From contig NZ_JABAHZ010000001.1 of the NCBI RefSeq assembly GCF_012641265.1, positions 1,869,446 through 1,933,445 on the forward strand: DNA of 64,000 nt, written 5' to 3'. Positions 1 through 9,249 of this stretch are shown here, piece by piece (within the stretch, counting starts at the first letter, position 1; each line of letters starts with the position of its first letter). The translations under genes and the position numbers were made by a program. This DNA is from Chitinophaga eiseniae. GTDB lineage: Bacteria > Bacteroidota > Bacteroidia > Chitinophagales > Chitinophagaceae. The notes under the pieces are model-generated. The model was not told the DNA's origin, searched no databases, and worked only from the letters and a program-made list of their open reading frames with translations.

Positions 1-517
1 ATAGTGTATTGAGATTTTGGTTTATAAAATAAAGTAACAGGGGTAGCTTAATTTTCTGGCAAAGTAATTTTCAGATCTGGTTTGGCTCTAGCGATACCAG
101 CACCCAGGGGCCAGATTGCTGTTGATTTGATATGACAGGTAAGGTGCGTATAGCATTCAGATATTTCAAGTTCGTGCAGGATCATTTGACTTGCCATAAG
201 GTATAGTCTTTTTTGGGGTATAATTATTATACAGTATAGGTATTATGAGCAATGCTGCGCTCTCTTTTCAAAATGCCTCCAGTCAATAAAAGTATTTTAC
301 CCAATTTAGTTTTTTTTTAGAAATCCCCCAAAAGGATCGGTCAAATACGGTCGTTCTGCTTCCGATTTCGCACATAACTTAAATAATATTATATTTTATA
401 TATTTTTCCCTTAAATTAGGGGGGAGAGTTATATGGAGTCAATATCTGATTAGCCACATACCATCAGCCAACCATCTGTAGTAAGGCAAATTTCGTAAAG
501 AAAAATTGTGAAAAATA
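1..517. other. Upstream non-coding region
   Basis: No convincing gene was found here. The stretch is AT-rich and leads into the hybrid sensor gene. It holds short C/G runs flanked by A/T (GGGGTA at 40-45, CCCCC near 325) and a very AT-rich block around 380-412 that could be promoter DNA, but no clear Bacteroidota -33/-7 pair was identified. Confidence 0.4.
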
Positions 518-3500
518 ATGTCGGGACAAAGGCTTCGCAATAATATTCATTTCTTCTTCGTATTTCTATTAACCACTTGCTACAATTTACAATTGCTTCA
601 TGCCCAGGAAAGAACTTTCCGGCACCTGAACATGGACAACGGTTTAATTCAAAATACAATCCTTGCCATCACGCAGGATCAGCAGGGCTTTATGTGGCTT
701 GGCGGGAGATACGGCCTGAACCGCTACGATGGCGCACACTTTAAAGTATACAAATCCGATTATAAAGATTCCACAACACTTTCATTTGATAATGTTATAT
801 CGCTGCTGGTAGACAGGCAACATATTTTATGGGTTGGTACGAGATCCGGATTAAATAAATATTTGCCGGAAAAGGACATCTTTAAGAGAATATTTCCCGA
901 GCCCCCGGGGACAATCGGAAGCGACATCGAATGTATTTACGAGGACCATCATGGAATATTGTGGCTGGGCACTATTGCCGGTTTGTACCGGCAGACCCTA
1001 AAAAATAGTGAGTCCTTTTTACCGGTGGAGGCACGATTTCCGGATAATAAACAACCATCCCCGTTACGCAATGAAATAAAATCGATCTGCGAAGATGCCC
1101 AGGGAAAATTATGGATAGGGAGCATGGAGGGGTTAATATGCCTGGAACAGCAAAAAAACGTATTATCCGGAAAGGTTTTTCGAAAAGAAGACAACAAAGG
1201 CCTCCAAAGCAATATGATCACTACGGTTGTTCCTGACAGACGGGATCCATGGCACCTCTGGATCGGGACAAATGACCAGGGACTTTATTCCTACGATCAG
1301 TCAACCGGCCAATTTAAAAATATTCCAATCTGCCTTGCAGCCAGGTCCAGTCTTTCGGGCAATAACATCCGGAGTATTACGTGTGATAAAAGAGGAAAGT
1401 TATGGATCGGCACATTTGATGGGCTTTATATCTATGACACACAAACTAACCAGCTTTCTCATGTCCAAAATGATCCGGATCTCAAACAGGGGCTGAGTCA
1501 GAACTCCATCTTCAGCACCTTCGAGGACAAAGCAGGGTCGATCTGGATAGGAACTTATTACGGAGGAGTAAATATTGCAGATAACATCACCACACCATTC
1601 ACAGTGCACCAGTACAATAAGTACCGGTCCAGTGTAAGCAACAATGTCATCAGCTCCTTTGCGGAGGATAGCCGACATAATTTCTGGATAGGGACAGATG
1701 GAGGTGGCATCAATTATTTCAACGCCGCTACCGGCCAGTTTACCAGCTACAAGAGCCAACCAGGAAAGATCAACTGTCTTTCATCCAACCTGGTTAAAAC
1801 ATTGATTTGTGATAGGGAAGGAAATCTTTGGATTGGCACACATGGTGGTGGATTAGATGTATTGACATCGGCGGGGAAGCAATTTAAAAAGTTCACTTTT
1901 GAAAATATCGATACTGCAGCCCTGACGTCGGAAGTGAAATCAATCCTGGAAGATAGCCAGGGACGATTTTGGGTGGGAACACAAATGGGGCTCCGCTTAT
2001 TTCAGCGCCATGGAAGCGACCTGCAGCCATTTACGGAGAATATCGATATCACCCGTGTCAGGAATAGCTATTCTGCTCATTTTATTATTGAGGATTCCAG
2101 GAAAAATATATGGGTCGCTACTGCAAGGAAATTATATATATTAAAAAATGGATCGACTTCATTTACACCTTTTAATCTTACAAAGGACAGCGTTGCCAAT
2201 ACCACCGAAATCAACTGTATAAAGGAAGATCACCAGGGAACTATCTGGTTCGGCACCTATTCAATAGGTCTCATCGCCTACTCTCCTAAAAAAAACAGCA
2301 TACAGTCCTTTACAAAGGAGAATGGCCTCCCGGACAACAACATTCTAAGTATCGAAGAAGATAATTCCGGCCAATTATGGATCAGTACCAATAATGCGCT
2401 TAGTAGCTTTCAGCCGGAGACTGGCATATGCCGTTCATATACTGTCGAAGACGGCTTGATGACCAGTGGATTCAATTACAATTCCAGTTTCAAAGCCGCA
2501 AATGGCCAGTTGCTTTTCGGTGGCTACAATGGTTTTACTATATTTTCGCCCAAAGAGATAGCGACCAATAATCAAAAAGCCCCCCTCCGGTTCACATCCC
2601 TTGATCTATTCAACAAGCCTGTAGCAATAGGCGGACCGGACAAAATCCTGGACCGGGTAATAACCTTTAAGAAAAAGCTGGATTTCAATTACGATCAAAA
2701 CGCATTCACCATTCATTTTGCACTCCTCAACTTCATCAAGCCTGAAAAAAACAGGTATATGTACAAAATGGAGCCAATCGAGAAGGAATGGAACCATAGC
2801 AACACTACGTCTGCCACTTACACGGGTCTTCCTCCCGGCCATTACACTTTCTACGTAAAAGGGGCTAATAACGACGGAATGTGGGGCGAACCACAACAAA
2901 TGCAAATACAGATATATCCTCCTTTCTGGAGCACCTGGTGGGCATATTGTCTCTACTTTATTTTATTGGCCTCCATTCTGTCCATTATCTTCCGGTATTT
3001 CCTGCTCAGGGAATTAGTAAAAAAAGAAAATGCCCTATACCATGCAAAACTGAATTTCTTTACCAATATTTCGCACGAGATCCGTACACACCTTGCCCTC
3101 ATTATAGGACCGATAGAGAAAATGCAATTGCGGCAAAGGGATCGGGAAGACCTCAGGCAACTTCAATATGTAAAAAAGAATTCGGATAACTTGTTACAAC
3201 TGGTAGGCGAATTAATGGACTTTAGAAAAGCAGAATCCGGTTATACGCCCCTGCATGTAGCAGAAACGAATATCGTATCATTTGCCAGGGATATTTATGC
3301 CACATTCGAAGATGTTGCCAGCTCCCGCAACATTCAAACTGCATTTAATGCTTCATCTGACAATATCCCCCTCCTGTTCGACGGTAAACAGATGACAAAG
3401 GTATTTGTGAATCTGCTGTCGAATGCGTTTAAATTTACACAGGATGGCGGTATGGTAACTATGCTCATTGAGGAACAAACAACTTTGGTAGAGATAAGTG

Positions 3501-4594
3501 TTACAGATAACGGCCGGGGAATTGCCCATAAAAATTTAGACCGGCTCTTTGAGAATTTTTTCCAGGAGAATGACTATGGTCAGTATAATACCGGCTACGG
3601 AATCGGGCTCGCACTTTCAAAAAGCATTATAGATTTGCATAATGGGCAAATATATGTAGAAAGCGAAATGGGCGTCAAAACATGCTTTACGGTTTCCCTG
3701 CTAAAGGGATGCATGCATCTTTCAGCAACGCCAGGTCCTTTGGAAGCACGGAGGAAAAACACGCACCACATCCCGCACCTACCAGCACAAACATTGGACC
3801 CCACTGAAAGCCATCCTGTGCAGGCACCCAATGGACCGGGTGAGAATAAGTATAACATATTAATAGTAGAGGACAACCACGATCTAAGATCCTTCCTGGT
3901 TCAAACTCTTCATCCTGGCTACAATATACTTGAAAGCGCAGACGGAATAGGCGGGTTCGCATCAGCTACAACTGAGATCCCCGACCTTATTATCAGCGAC
4001 GTGATGATGCCGGGCATGGATGGGTTTACACTTTGCGGAAAACTAAAACTCGATGAACGAACCAGCCATATACCCATCATCCTGCTTACAGCCCAAAACA
4101 CTACCCCCAGCCAAATCAATGGACTGCAAATGGGCGCTGATAGGTATATCACCAAACCATTCAGTATTCATATTTTGGAACTTCATATGTATAACCTACT
4201 TGTATCCAGGGAAAAAATACGCAAAAAATACAGCCAGCAACAACCTGCCAGGGATAATGCAACAATCAACTCCATTGACGACCTATTCTTACAGAAAGCA
4301 ATCAGTTTTATAGAGGAAAATATGTCTGCGAGCAACTTTGGCGTACCATTGCTTGCCACACACATGCTGATGAGCCAACCCATCCTCTATAAAAAGATCA
4401 AGGCGATTACCGATATGTCTGTTAACGATTTCATGAAACAGGTCCGGCTTAAAAAAGCAGCCTCGCTTTTACGTGAAAAACGGTTTGCGGTGTACGAGGT
4501 GATGAACATGGTGGGCTACAACGACAGAAAACATTTCACCAGTGAATTCAAAAAAATGTTCGATGTCACTCCCGGAGATTACGCGAGACAATAA
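518..4594 (+). CDS. Hybrid two-component system sensor/regulator (HTCS)
   Basis: This 1358-aa protein joins a periplasmic sensor, histidine kinase, receiver and DNA-binding domain in one chain, as in HTCS regulators of polysaccharide-utilisation loci. After a signal-like N-terminus ending near residue 30 come about 14 Reg_prop propeller blades (WIGT/WLGT motifs, residues 30-720), then a Y_Y_Y domain (about 725-800), a membrane segment (about 806-830), HisKA with H853 in NISHEIRTH, and an HATPase domain with an N-box (NLLSNAFKF) and glycine boxes (DNGRGI, GYGIGLAL). A receiver domain follows from about 1114 (D1161 in ISDVMMPG, K1213 in TKPF), then an AraC-type helix-turn-helix (about 1257-1358). 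The usual proline after HEIRT is histidine here. ATG start with a hydrophobic N-terminus. Its target operon is not shown by the sequence; it is followed at 430 bp by a stand-alone REC-AraC regulator. Confidence 0.95.
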   Translation: MSGQRLRNNIHFFFVFLLTTCYNLQLLHAQERTFRHLNMDNGLIQNTILAITQDQQGFMWLGGRYGLNRYDGAHFKVYKSDYKDSTTLSFDNVISLLVDRQHILWVGTRSGLNKYLPEKDIFKRIFPEPPGTIGSDIECIYEDHHGILWLGTIAGLYRQTLKNSESFLPVEARFPDNKQPSPLRNEIKSICEDAQGKLWIGSMEGLICLEQQKNVLSGKVFRKEDNKGLQSNMITTVVPDRRDPWHLWIGTNDQGLYSYDQSTGQFKNIPICLAARSSLSGNNIRSITCDKRGKLWIGTFDGLYIYDTQTNQLSHVQNDPDLKQGLSQNSIFSTFEDKAGSIWIGTYYGGVNIADNITTPFTVHQYNKYRSSVSNNVISSFAEDSRHNFWIGTDGGGINYFNAATGQFTSYKSQPGKINCLSSNLVKTLICDREGNLWIGTHGGGLDVLTSAGKQFKKFTFENIDTAALTSEVKSILEDSQGRFWVGTQMGLRLFQRHGSDLQPFTENIDITRVRNSYSAHFIIEDSRKNIWVATARKLYILKNGSTSFTPFNLTKDSVANTTEINCIKEDHQGTIWFGTYSIGLIAYSPKKNSIQSFTKENGLPDNNILSIEEDNSGQLWISTNNALSSFQPETGICRSYTVEDGLMTSGFNYNSSFKAANGQLLFGGYNGFTIFSPKEIATNNQKAPLRFTSLDLFNKPVAIGGPDKILDRVITFKKKLDFNYDQNAFTIHFALLNFIKPEKNRYMYKMEPIEKEWNHSNTTSATYTGLPPGHYTFYVKGANNDGMWGEPQQMQIQIYPPFWSTWWAYCLYFILLASILSIIFRYFLLRELVKKENALYHAKLNFFTNISHEIRTHLALIIGPIEKMQLRQRDREDLRQLQYVKKNSDNLLQLVGELMDFRKAESGYTPLHVAETNIVSFARDIYATFEDVASSRNIQTAFNASSDNIPLLFDGKQMTKVFVNLLSNAFKFTQDGGMVTMLIEEQTTLVEISVTDNGRGIAHKNLDRLFENFFQENDYGQYNTGYGIGLALSKSIIDLHNGQIYVESEMGVKTCFTVSLLKGCMHLSATPGPLEARRKNTHHIPHLPAQTLDPTESHPVQAPNGPGENKYNILIVEDNHDLRSFLVQTLHPGYNILESADGIGGFASATTEIPDLIISDVMMPGMDGFTLCGKLKLDERTSHIPIILLTAQNTTPSQINGLQMGADRYITKPFSIHILELHMYNLLVSREKIRKKYSQQQPARDNATINSIDDLFLQKAISFIEENMSASNFGVPLLATHMLMSQPILYKKIKAITDMSVNDFMKQVRLKKAASLLREKRFAVYEVMNMVGYNDRKHFTSEFKKMFDVTPGDYARQ

Positions 4595-5027
4595 ACCGGC
4601 AAGCGCATAATAACATTTACTACAGGGATTTCTTTTCCCCCAAATTAAGGCGTGCCCTCATGGCCGGCCTGTCCCCCCACCCACCCGGCAAAGATAACAT
4701 TCAGTATCGTCCTGGCAGCATTCCTCTTAACACAATACCACAGGGCATTTCCGCTTGGGGGGAAATCCTAAATAATTGTGGGGGCAATTCTAAAAGGATG
4801 GGTACTGCGCGTTTACGCAACTGTCTAATATGCTACTTTTAGTTACGGATCAAATTGTCTGAATTATTAAAAAATTTTAAAAACAACAGATTTTCCCACT
4901 TTAAAAAAAATGTTACAACCCCTATGCATTACTATTTGAAATAAACGTCGTGCAATTGTTCCCCTGTAACCAAGTATTATCAAGAGGAGCCGTTGCTTTT
5001 GACATTTGAAAATAAAATGCGAGCAAA
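4595..5027. other. Intergenic region between HTCS and response regulator
   Basis: No gene supported. The stretch contains several C/G runs flanked by A/T (CCCCCAAATT near 4637, GGGGGGAAATCC near 4758, GTGGGGGCAATT near 4780). A short plus-strand reading frame at 4660-4842 has no recognisable features and is not called. The region probably holds the promoter of the downstream regulator. Confidence 0.35.
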
Positions 5028-5846
5028 ATGGTTGAAAGTAGAATTCTTCTTATTGAGAGCAATTATGAACTCCGGGCCTTTATCAAAATGCAGCTTGAAC
5101 TGGAATATGAGTTGATCCAGGCATGTTCCGGTGCTGGTGGGGTGGACGCAGCCACCAAAGAAATACCTGATCTCATCATTGCAGATGTAGATTTACCTTC
5201 TGAGAATGGGCTGAACATTTGCCGGCGGCTTAAAAATGATAGTCGGACAAAGCATATCCCCATTATCGTTATTTCCGGGCAGTCAACGCTGACACAACAG
5301 CTCATGGGACTCAACAGCGGCGCCGACTTGTATCTCACCAAGCCATGTAATATCCGGATTCTACGCAGTTACATACATAACCTGTTACAAATGAAACACA
5401 CCTGGAGTGAGCATTTCAAACACAAAAAACACATGAATGTACCGGAAGGGATGATTTGCAAAGAACAGGGGGCATTTCTTGGACAGCTGAAAGAAATAGT
5501 AGAAGCCAATATTGGCAATTCTGCATTTACTACCCAAAAACTGGCCAGGGAAATAGGAATAAGCAGATCTGTCCTTTATAAGCGGCTTAAGGAAACATCC
5601 AGTAGTTCTCCCGCAGAGCTTATTAAATTATTGCGACTCCAAAAAGCAGCGATCATGCTCTTGTGCCAGGATAAAAAGGTAGTGGAGGTTGCCTGGGAGG
5701 TAGGATTTAATGAATGGAAATATTTCAGTAAGGAATTTAAGAAACACTTCGGCCAATCGCCGGTAAAATTTACAGCGGAATTACGGGCAAGCATACAGGC
5801 CACTAATCATGGGCTAAATGCCGTTAATGCGATGAGTATTTCCTGA
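5028..5846 (+). CDS. Orphan response regulator, REC plus AraC-type HTH
   Basis: This 272-aa protein has a receiver domain (residues 5-125) followed by an AraC/XylS helix-turn-helix (about 165-255, with the signature VAWEVGFNEWKYFSKEF). It matches the C-terminal half of the neighbouring HTCS and two stand-alone regulators at 60.6-62.2 kb. Phospho-acceptor D53 (LIIADVDLP) and K105 (LTKPC) are present. The acidic pair is E10-S11 rather than E-D, and the usual MMPxxDG is replaced by DLPSENG, so phosphorylation may be weak. No kinase lies beside it except the HTCS 430 bp upstream, which already has its own receiver. It may have arisen by duplication of an HTCS tail (inference). A strong terminator follows. 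Confidence 0.9.
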   Translation: MVESRILLIESNYELRAFIKMQLELEYELIQACSGAGGVDAATKEIPDLIIADVDLPSENGLNICRRLKNDSRTKHIPIIVISGQSTLTQQLMGLNSGADLYLTKPCNIRILRSYIHNLLQMKHTWSEHFKHKKHMNVPEGMICKEQGAFLGQLKEIVEANIGNSAFTTQKLAREIGISRSVLYKRLKETSSSSPAELIKLLRLQKAAIMLLCQDKKVVEVAWEVGFNEWKYFSKEFKKHFGQSPVKFTAELRASIQATNHGLNAVNAMSIS

Positions 5847-5854
5847 ATTGGTTC

Positions 5855-5896
5855 AAAATGAGGAAGAGGCGGTTATCTAACCGCCTTTTTCATTTT
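5855..5896 (+). terminator. Rho-independent terminator after response regulator
   Basis: An inverted repeat GGCGGTTA (5868-5875) / TAACCGCC (5878-5885) is followed directly by TTTTTCATTTT. The upstream AAAATGAGGAAGA partly pairs with that T-rich tail, so it may also work in the opposite direction. It ends the transcript of the REC-AraC gene at 5028-5846. Confidence 0.85.
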
Positions 5897-6379
5897 AAGA
5901 CTCAGGCATAATGAAAAACGTATTGATTCCACCAACGGATACCACCGCCACCTTGGCCATATTCATTCTGGAATTTACGCAATGCCACTAACACATTATT
6001 CTGCGCACTAATGCGTAGGCACCAGATGCCGGAAAGAAGCTGTCTTCATAACGGTATAATTGATGAATAATCTCCCTATCCCGATCCTGGGGAAACTGGT
6101 TACCATTTGATATTAATCTGCATTTACAGAAAGCCCAGGCCGGGTAGAAGACATGTTAAACAGATTTTGGTTGATCTCCCAGGAGGGAGTTTACATTGTT
6201 CAAAAAATATAATCCCAGTACTCAATGACTTCATTCAAAGATATACCCGCGAGAAAAAAAGAGGGTCTAAATTTGTGCTCAAATTGGGGTACTTTTGTCT
6301 ACAGGTTTACAAGATTTGCGATGAGCTCAAAGGTATCTCTGACATTCAAACCATTTACATAATTTTCTTCCGTAAAACA
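5897..6379. other. Intergenic region between convergent genes
   Basis: Nothing convincing is encoded here. A plus-strand reading frame at 6107-6421 runs into the 3' end of the M61 peptidase gene, lacks any recognisable domain, and is not called. No hairpin or repeat of note was seen after the terminator. Confidence 0.35.
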
Positions 6380-8221
6380 TCAAATCCCGCTAAGCCAGGC
6401 TTTCCGAACATTTCGTTGTAGTGGCGTCAAATCCTTATCAGGCATCATTTTCATTCTATAGGCTTCGGTAATAGTTTCCTTAACCGAAACTGGTGCCGTT
6501 AGTGTTTTCAACTCCTCCTCACCTGCATCATTCTTCCGTTTCACGACCATCGTCAGTACGTCGCCTTCCTTCCAGGCTTCACGCTGCCGATCAATTAGCT
6601 CGTAGAAATCACTCCCGGATGCAGGTTCTCCGTTTACGCTTACAATCTCATCCATCAGTTTATATCCCATTTTTCTCCCCATGTCGTCCAGGTTACTAAC
6701 ACCAACAATTGTCACTTTTTTCCCTGCCATAACTGCGATACCTGGTTGACCGATAGAATATACCTGCCTTTGCAAATTGGTGTGATAGTCCACACCCGCC
6801 ATGGCAAAAAAATCAGTGTAAGGAATCCGCATACTACCTGCTACATACTTATTCAGAAAATCCTTTACTTCCGGGAAACTGAGCATAGCAATTTGATCGA
6901 AAAGGCTATCGTCCTCAAAGTAGGTATTGCGGCCATACCTGATGCCAAGATCATGTTTCAGTTGTCCTAAACCATAACGGCCGCCCGAAAGATGTAATAA
7001 GTAAATATCGAGGCAGGCACTGATCAGGGCCCCCTTTTCATAAACGTTGCCGTATTGATTTTTGTAGGTGGTGGCCACCTCCTTACTCATAACAGTAAAT
7101 GGCAGCGTATCATTATATTTATTGTAAGATTCCGCTATTTTTTTTGTCAGTGCTTTAAAAAATTGTTTATAATCTGTGAGGCCGTATAATTCCTGCAGGT
7201 GATGCGCATCATATTCTGTAGTGCCTTCGTAGAGCCACAAATGCTTCGACAAAACAGGTACCTGATAGTTGAACTCCCTTATTTCTTTTGAGCTGATGGA
7301 AAGAGGAGTGATAATATGGAAGAACTCATGAGCCGAAATACTTACGATCATGCTTTTCATCTTAGATTCCGGCATACTGCCCAGCGCATAAAAGGAAGAG
7401 TAGTTATGCTCGAGAGCACCCTGCATTGGCGCCCGGTTTGCAAAATTATACAGGAAAGCATATTTCTTTATCGGCAGTTTCCCTCCAAGGTAGCTCTGCG
7501 TAGCGGTGAGTAACCGCTCCATTTCCGCCACCAGCGCAGGAGCATGCTTTTTACCATCTGTAGTATAGGAGGATACCAACACCGTTGTTCTTCCCAGGTT
7601 TACGCTGGCGGTATCAGGTTTACAGTACATAATAGGTGAATCGTATAAGTCGTGAACGCTTCCCACCGAAAACAAATCTGAGCTGTCACTGGTGTTAACA
7701 GCTTCCAGTGCTGATGATCCGTAGAATCCTGTTGGCTTAATAAATTCTACCTGAAACGCAAGATTCTCCATATTTTCAAAATAGCCGAAAAATCCTGGGG
7801 CATTAATTGAAAAATTTTCACCCGCCTCAATACTCGTTCCTCCCATTGGATAAATACCTAAATCCTTAGGCTGATGCCAGGTATCTTCCACCGTATAGGA
7901 GATACTATCAAGATTTAATGCTTTGCTGATTTTCCAGGAATTGGCACCCTCTTCATGCATTACAGGCAACTCCTTTCCTTTGCTGTCATACGCTTTCAGG
8001 TCGAAAACAAGGCGACCAAAGTTACTGAATTGATAGGTACCAGGAATGATGGCAGGCAAGCAAAAACTGACGTCCCTTTTATTCATTTTAGGCGTCCGCA
8101 ATGTTACCAACACTGAATGCTTACCCGCTTTTGTAAGATCAACTTTGTACTGATAGGATTGCTGAGCGAGCGCTGAAACCACTATATTGATATAAATAAG
8201 CAGCAAATATATTTTCTTCAT
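6380..8221 (-). CDS. M61-family metallo-aminopeptidase with PDZ domain
   Basis: This 613-aa secreted peptidase begins with a signal peptide (cleavage after ALAQ, about residue 20). It has the N-terminal beta domain of the M61 (glycyl aminopeptidase) family, then the zinc site HEFFH at 298-302 with third ligand E332 in WLYEGTTEY, and a PDZ domain at about 490-575. Length matches the family. M61 enzymes remove N-terminal residues, often glycine or alanine, from peptides; exact substrate preference is not readable. It is the last gene of a minus-strand run with TraB-like, S8, S41 and TlpA-like genes (60 nt after the TraB-like gene), consistent with final trimming of peptides in the periplasm (inference). 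Confidence 0.88.
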   Translation of the reverse strand: MKKIYLLLIYINIVVSALAQQSYQYKVDLTKAGKHSVLVTLRTPKMNKRDVSFCLPAIIPGTYQFSNFGRLVFDLKAYDSKGKELPVMHEEGANSWKISKALNLDSISYTVEDTWHQPKDLGIYPMGGTSIEAGENFSINAPGFFGYFENMENLAFQVEFIKPTGFYGSSALEAVNTSDSSDLFSVGSVHDLYDSPIMYCKPDTASVNLGRTTVLVSSYTTDGKKHAPALVAEMERLLTATQSYLGGKLPIKKYAFLYNFANRAPMQGALEHNYSSFYALGSMPESKMKSMIVSISAHEFFHIITPLSISSKEIREFNYQVPVLSKHLWLYEGTTEYDAHHLQELYGLTDYKQFFKALTKKIAESYNKYNDTLPFTVMSKEVATTYKNQYGNVYEKGALISACLDIYLLHLSGGRYGLGQLKHDLGIRYGRNTYFEDDSLFDQIAMLSFPEVKDFLNKYVAGSMRIPYTDFFAMAGVDYHTNLQRQVYSIGQPGIAVMAGKKVTIVGVSNLDDMGRKMGYKLMDEIVSVNGEPASGSDFYELIDRQREAWKEGDVLTMVVKRKNDAGEEELKTLTAPVSVKETITEAYRMKMMPDKDLTPLQRNVRKAWLSGI

Positions 8222-8280
8222 CAGTTATTTAGATTTTGTTTTACTTACAGGCTAACACCCAACCTCTGACAGATATACTT

Positions 8281-9216
8281 CTAATTATTAGATATCTGCT
8301 CGACAATATATCCTTTATTGCGCAACAGCTGTATCAGGCCATTTTTACCCGGAATATGTGCAAACCCAATAGCAACAAATACTGAACCTTGCTTCATTTT
8401 CGCCTCCAGGCGAGGCACCCACAAATTGTTACGCGCGTTGCGGGTAAACTTCAGCCAGGGATCGTCCGGTTTTGTTTCCCCCTCAATAATTCTGTAGAGC
8501 TGTGCAGCTTTCTGTTGTTTGTAGAGTTCATACATATTCTGAATAGAGTTCTCACTCACCGTTGTTGCTGGATTGGCATTCATCTTCCCCATTGCACGTA
8601 ACAGCATCACAGCCTGGTCCCTATAGGGTACGCTGTCCAGGTATCCCATCTGCTCCTTATAGGAAGAGAACCCGCTGCAGGGTTTGTAAAACAACTTCGC
8701 CAGATACTGCAACTCTTCTTCCATGCTACTGGTCTTGTCGCCCTCACATACAAATGATTGCCTTGCACCGATCATACCAAGCAGCAGAACTGGTTTCATT
8801 TTTTTGGCCAGAGGCAGTATTAAGCCCCTCATAGGATGCGTTTCGAAGTAATTGTTGACGGTATCCGATTCTTGTGGCGACAATAAGCTATCCAATGTAA
8901 TACCTCCAGTCATCATATTGTATTGCATGGACTGTTGCGCCAGCACATTGGGGTCTGCTTCATATACTTCAAAGATTGCCTCATCAGCAGATATGATTGT
9001 TTTTTTCAGTGTTGCGGGCAAGAGGGTATTCAAATCCGCTTTACAAACCAGGTGGGTGGTGCCAAACAGGTAGGAAGACTTTGTTAGCCCGTTGCCACTT
9101 ATTCTCCAAAGTAAACTATTCTGCATGGAGTCTGTAGCCTGCTGCGCAACCGCAACAACCGAGCATAAAATCATTACGCAATTCAAAACGAAATAGCGAC
9201 CGGTAATAAATCTCAT
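8281..9216 (-). CDS. TraB/GumN (TIKI-like) family protein
   Basis: This 311-aa protein has a signal peptide (cleavage near AVAQQ) and the hallmarks of the TraB/GumN family: LFGTTHL near residue 50 and AIGFAHIPGKNGL near the C-terminus, which carry the two conserved histidine/glycine motifs. Relatives include eukaryotic TIKI metalloproteases, so a hydrolase role is plausible but unproven for bacterial members. The second motif usually reads GxGHLxG; here it is GFAHIPG. It lies between the M61 and S8 peptidase genes with gaps of 60 and 33 nt, which suggests co-transcription and a shared role in peptide processing. Confidence 0.85.
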   Translation of the reverse strand: MRFITGRYFVLNCVMILCSVVAVAQQATDSMQNSLLWRISGNGLTKSSYLFGTTHLVCKADLNTLLPATLKKTIISADEAIFEVYEADPNVLAQQSMQYNMMTGGITLDSLLSPQESDTVNNYFETHPMRGLILPLAKKMKPVLLLGMIGARQSFVCEGDKTSSMEEELQYLAKLFYKPCSGFSSYKEQMGYLDSVPYRDQAVMLLRAMGKMNANPATTVSENSIQNMYELYKQQKAAQLYRIIEGETKPDDPWLKFTRNARNNLWVPRLEAKMKQGSVFVAIGFAHIPGKNGLIQLLRNKGYIVEQISNN

Positions 9217-9249
9217 ATATAAATATTATGTATTATAACTATATACCTT

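Noticed and set aside
6107..6421. 104-residue plus-strand frame in the 5.9-6.4 kb gap
   Set aside because: Runs into the end of the M61 gene and has no recognisable feature.
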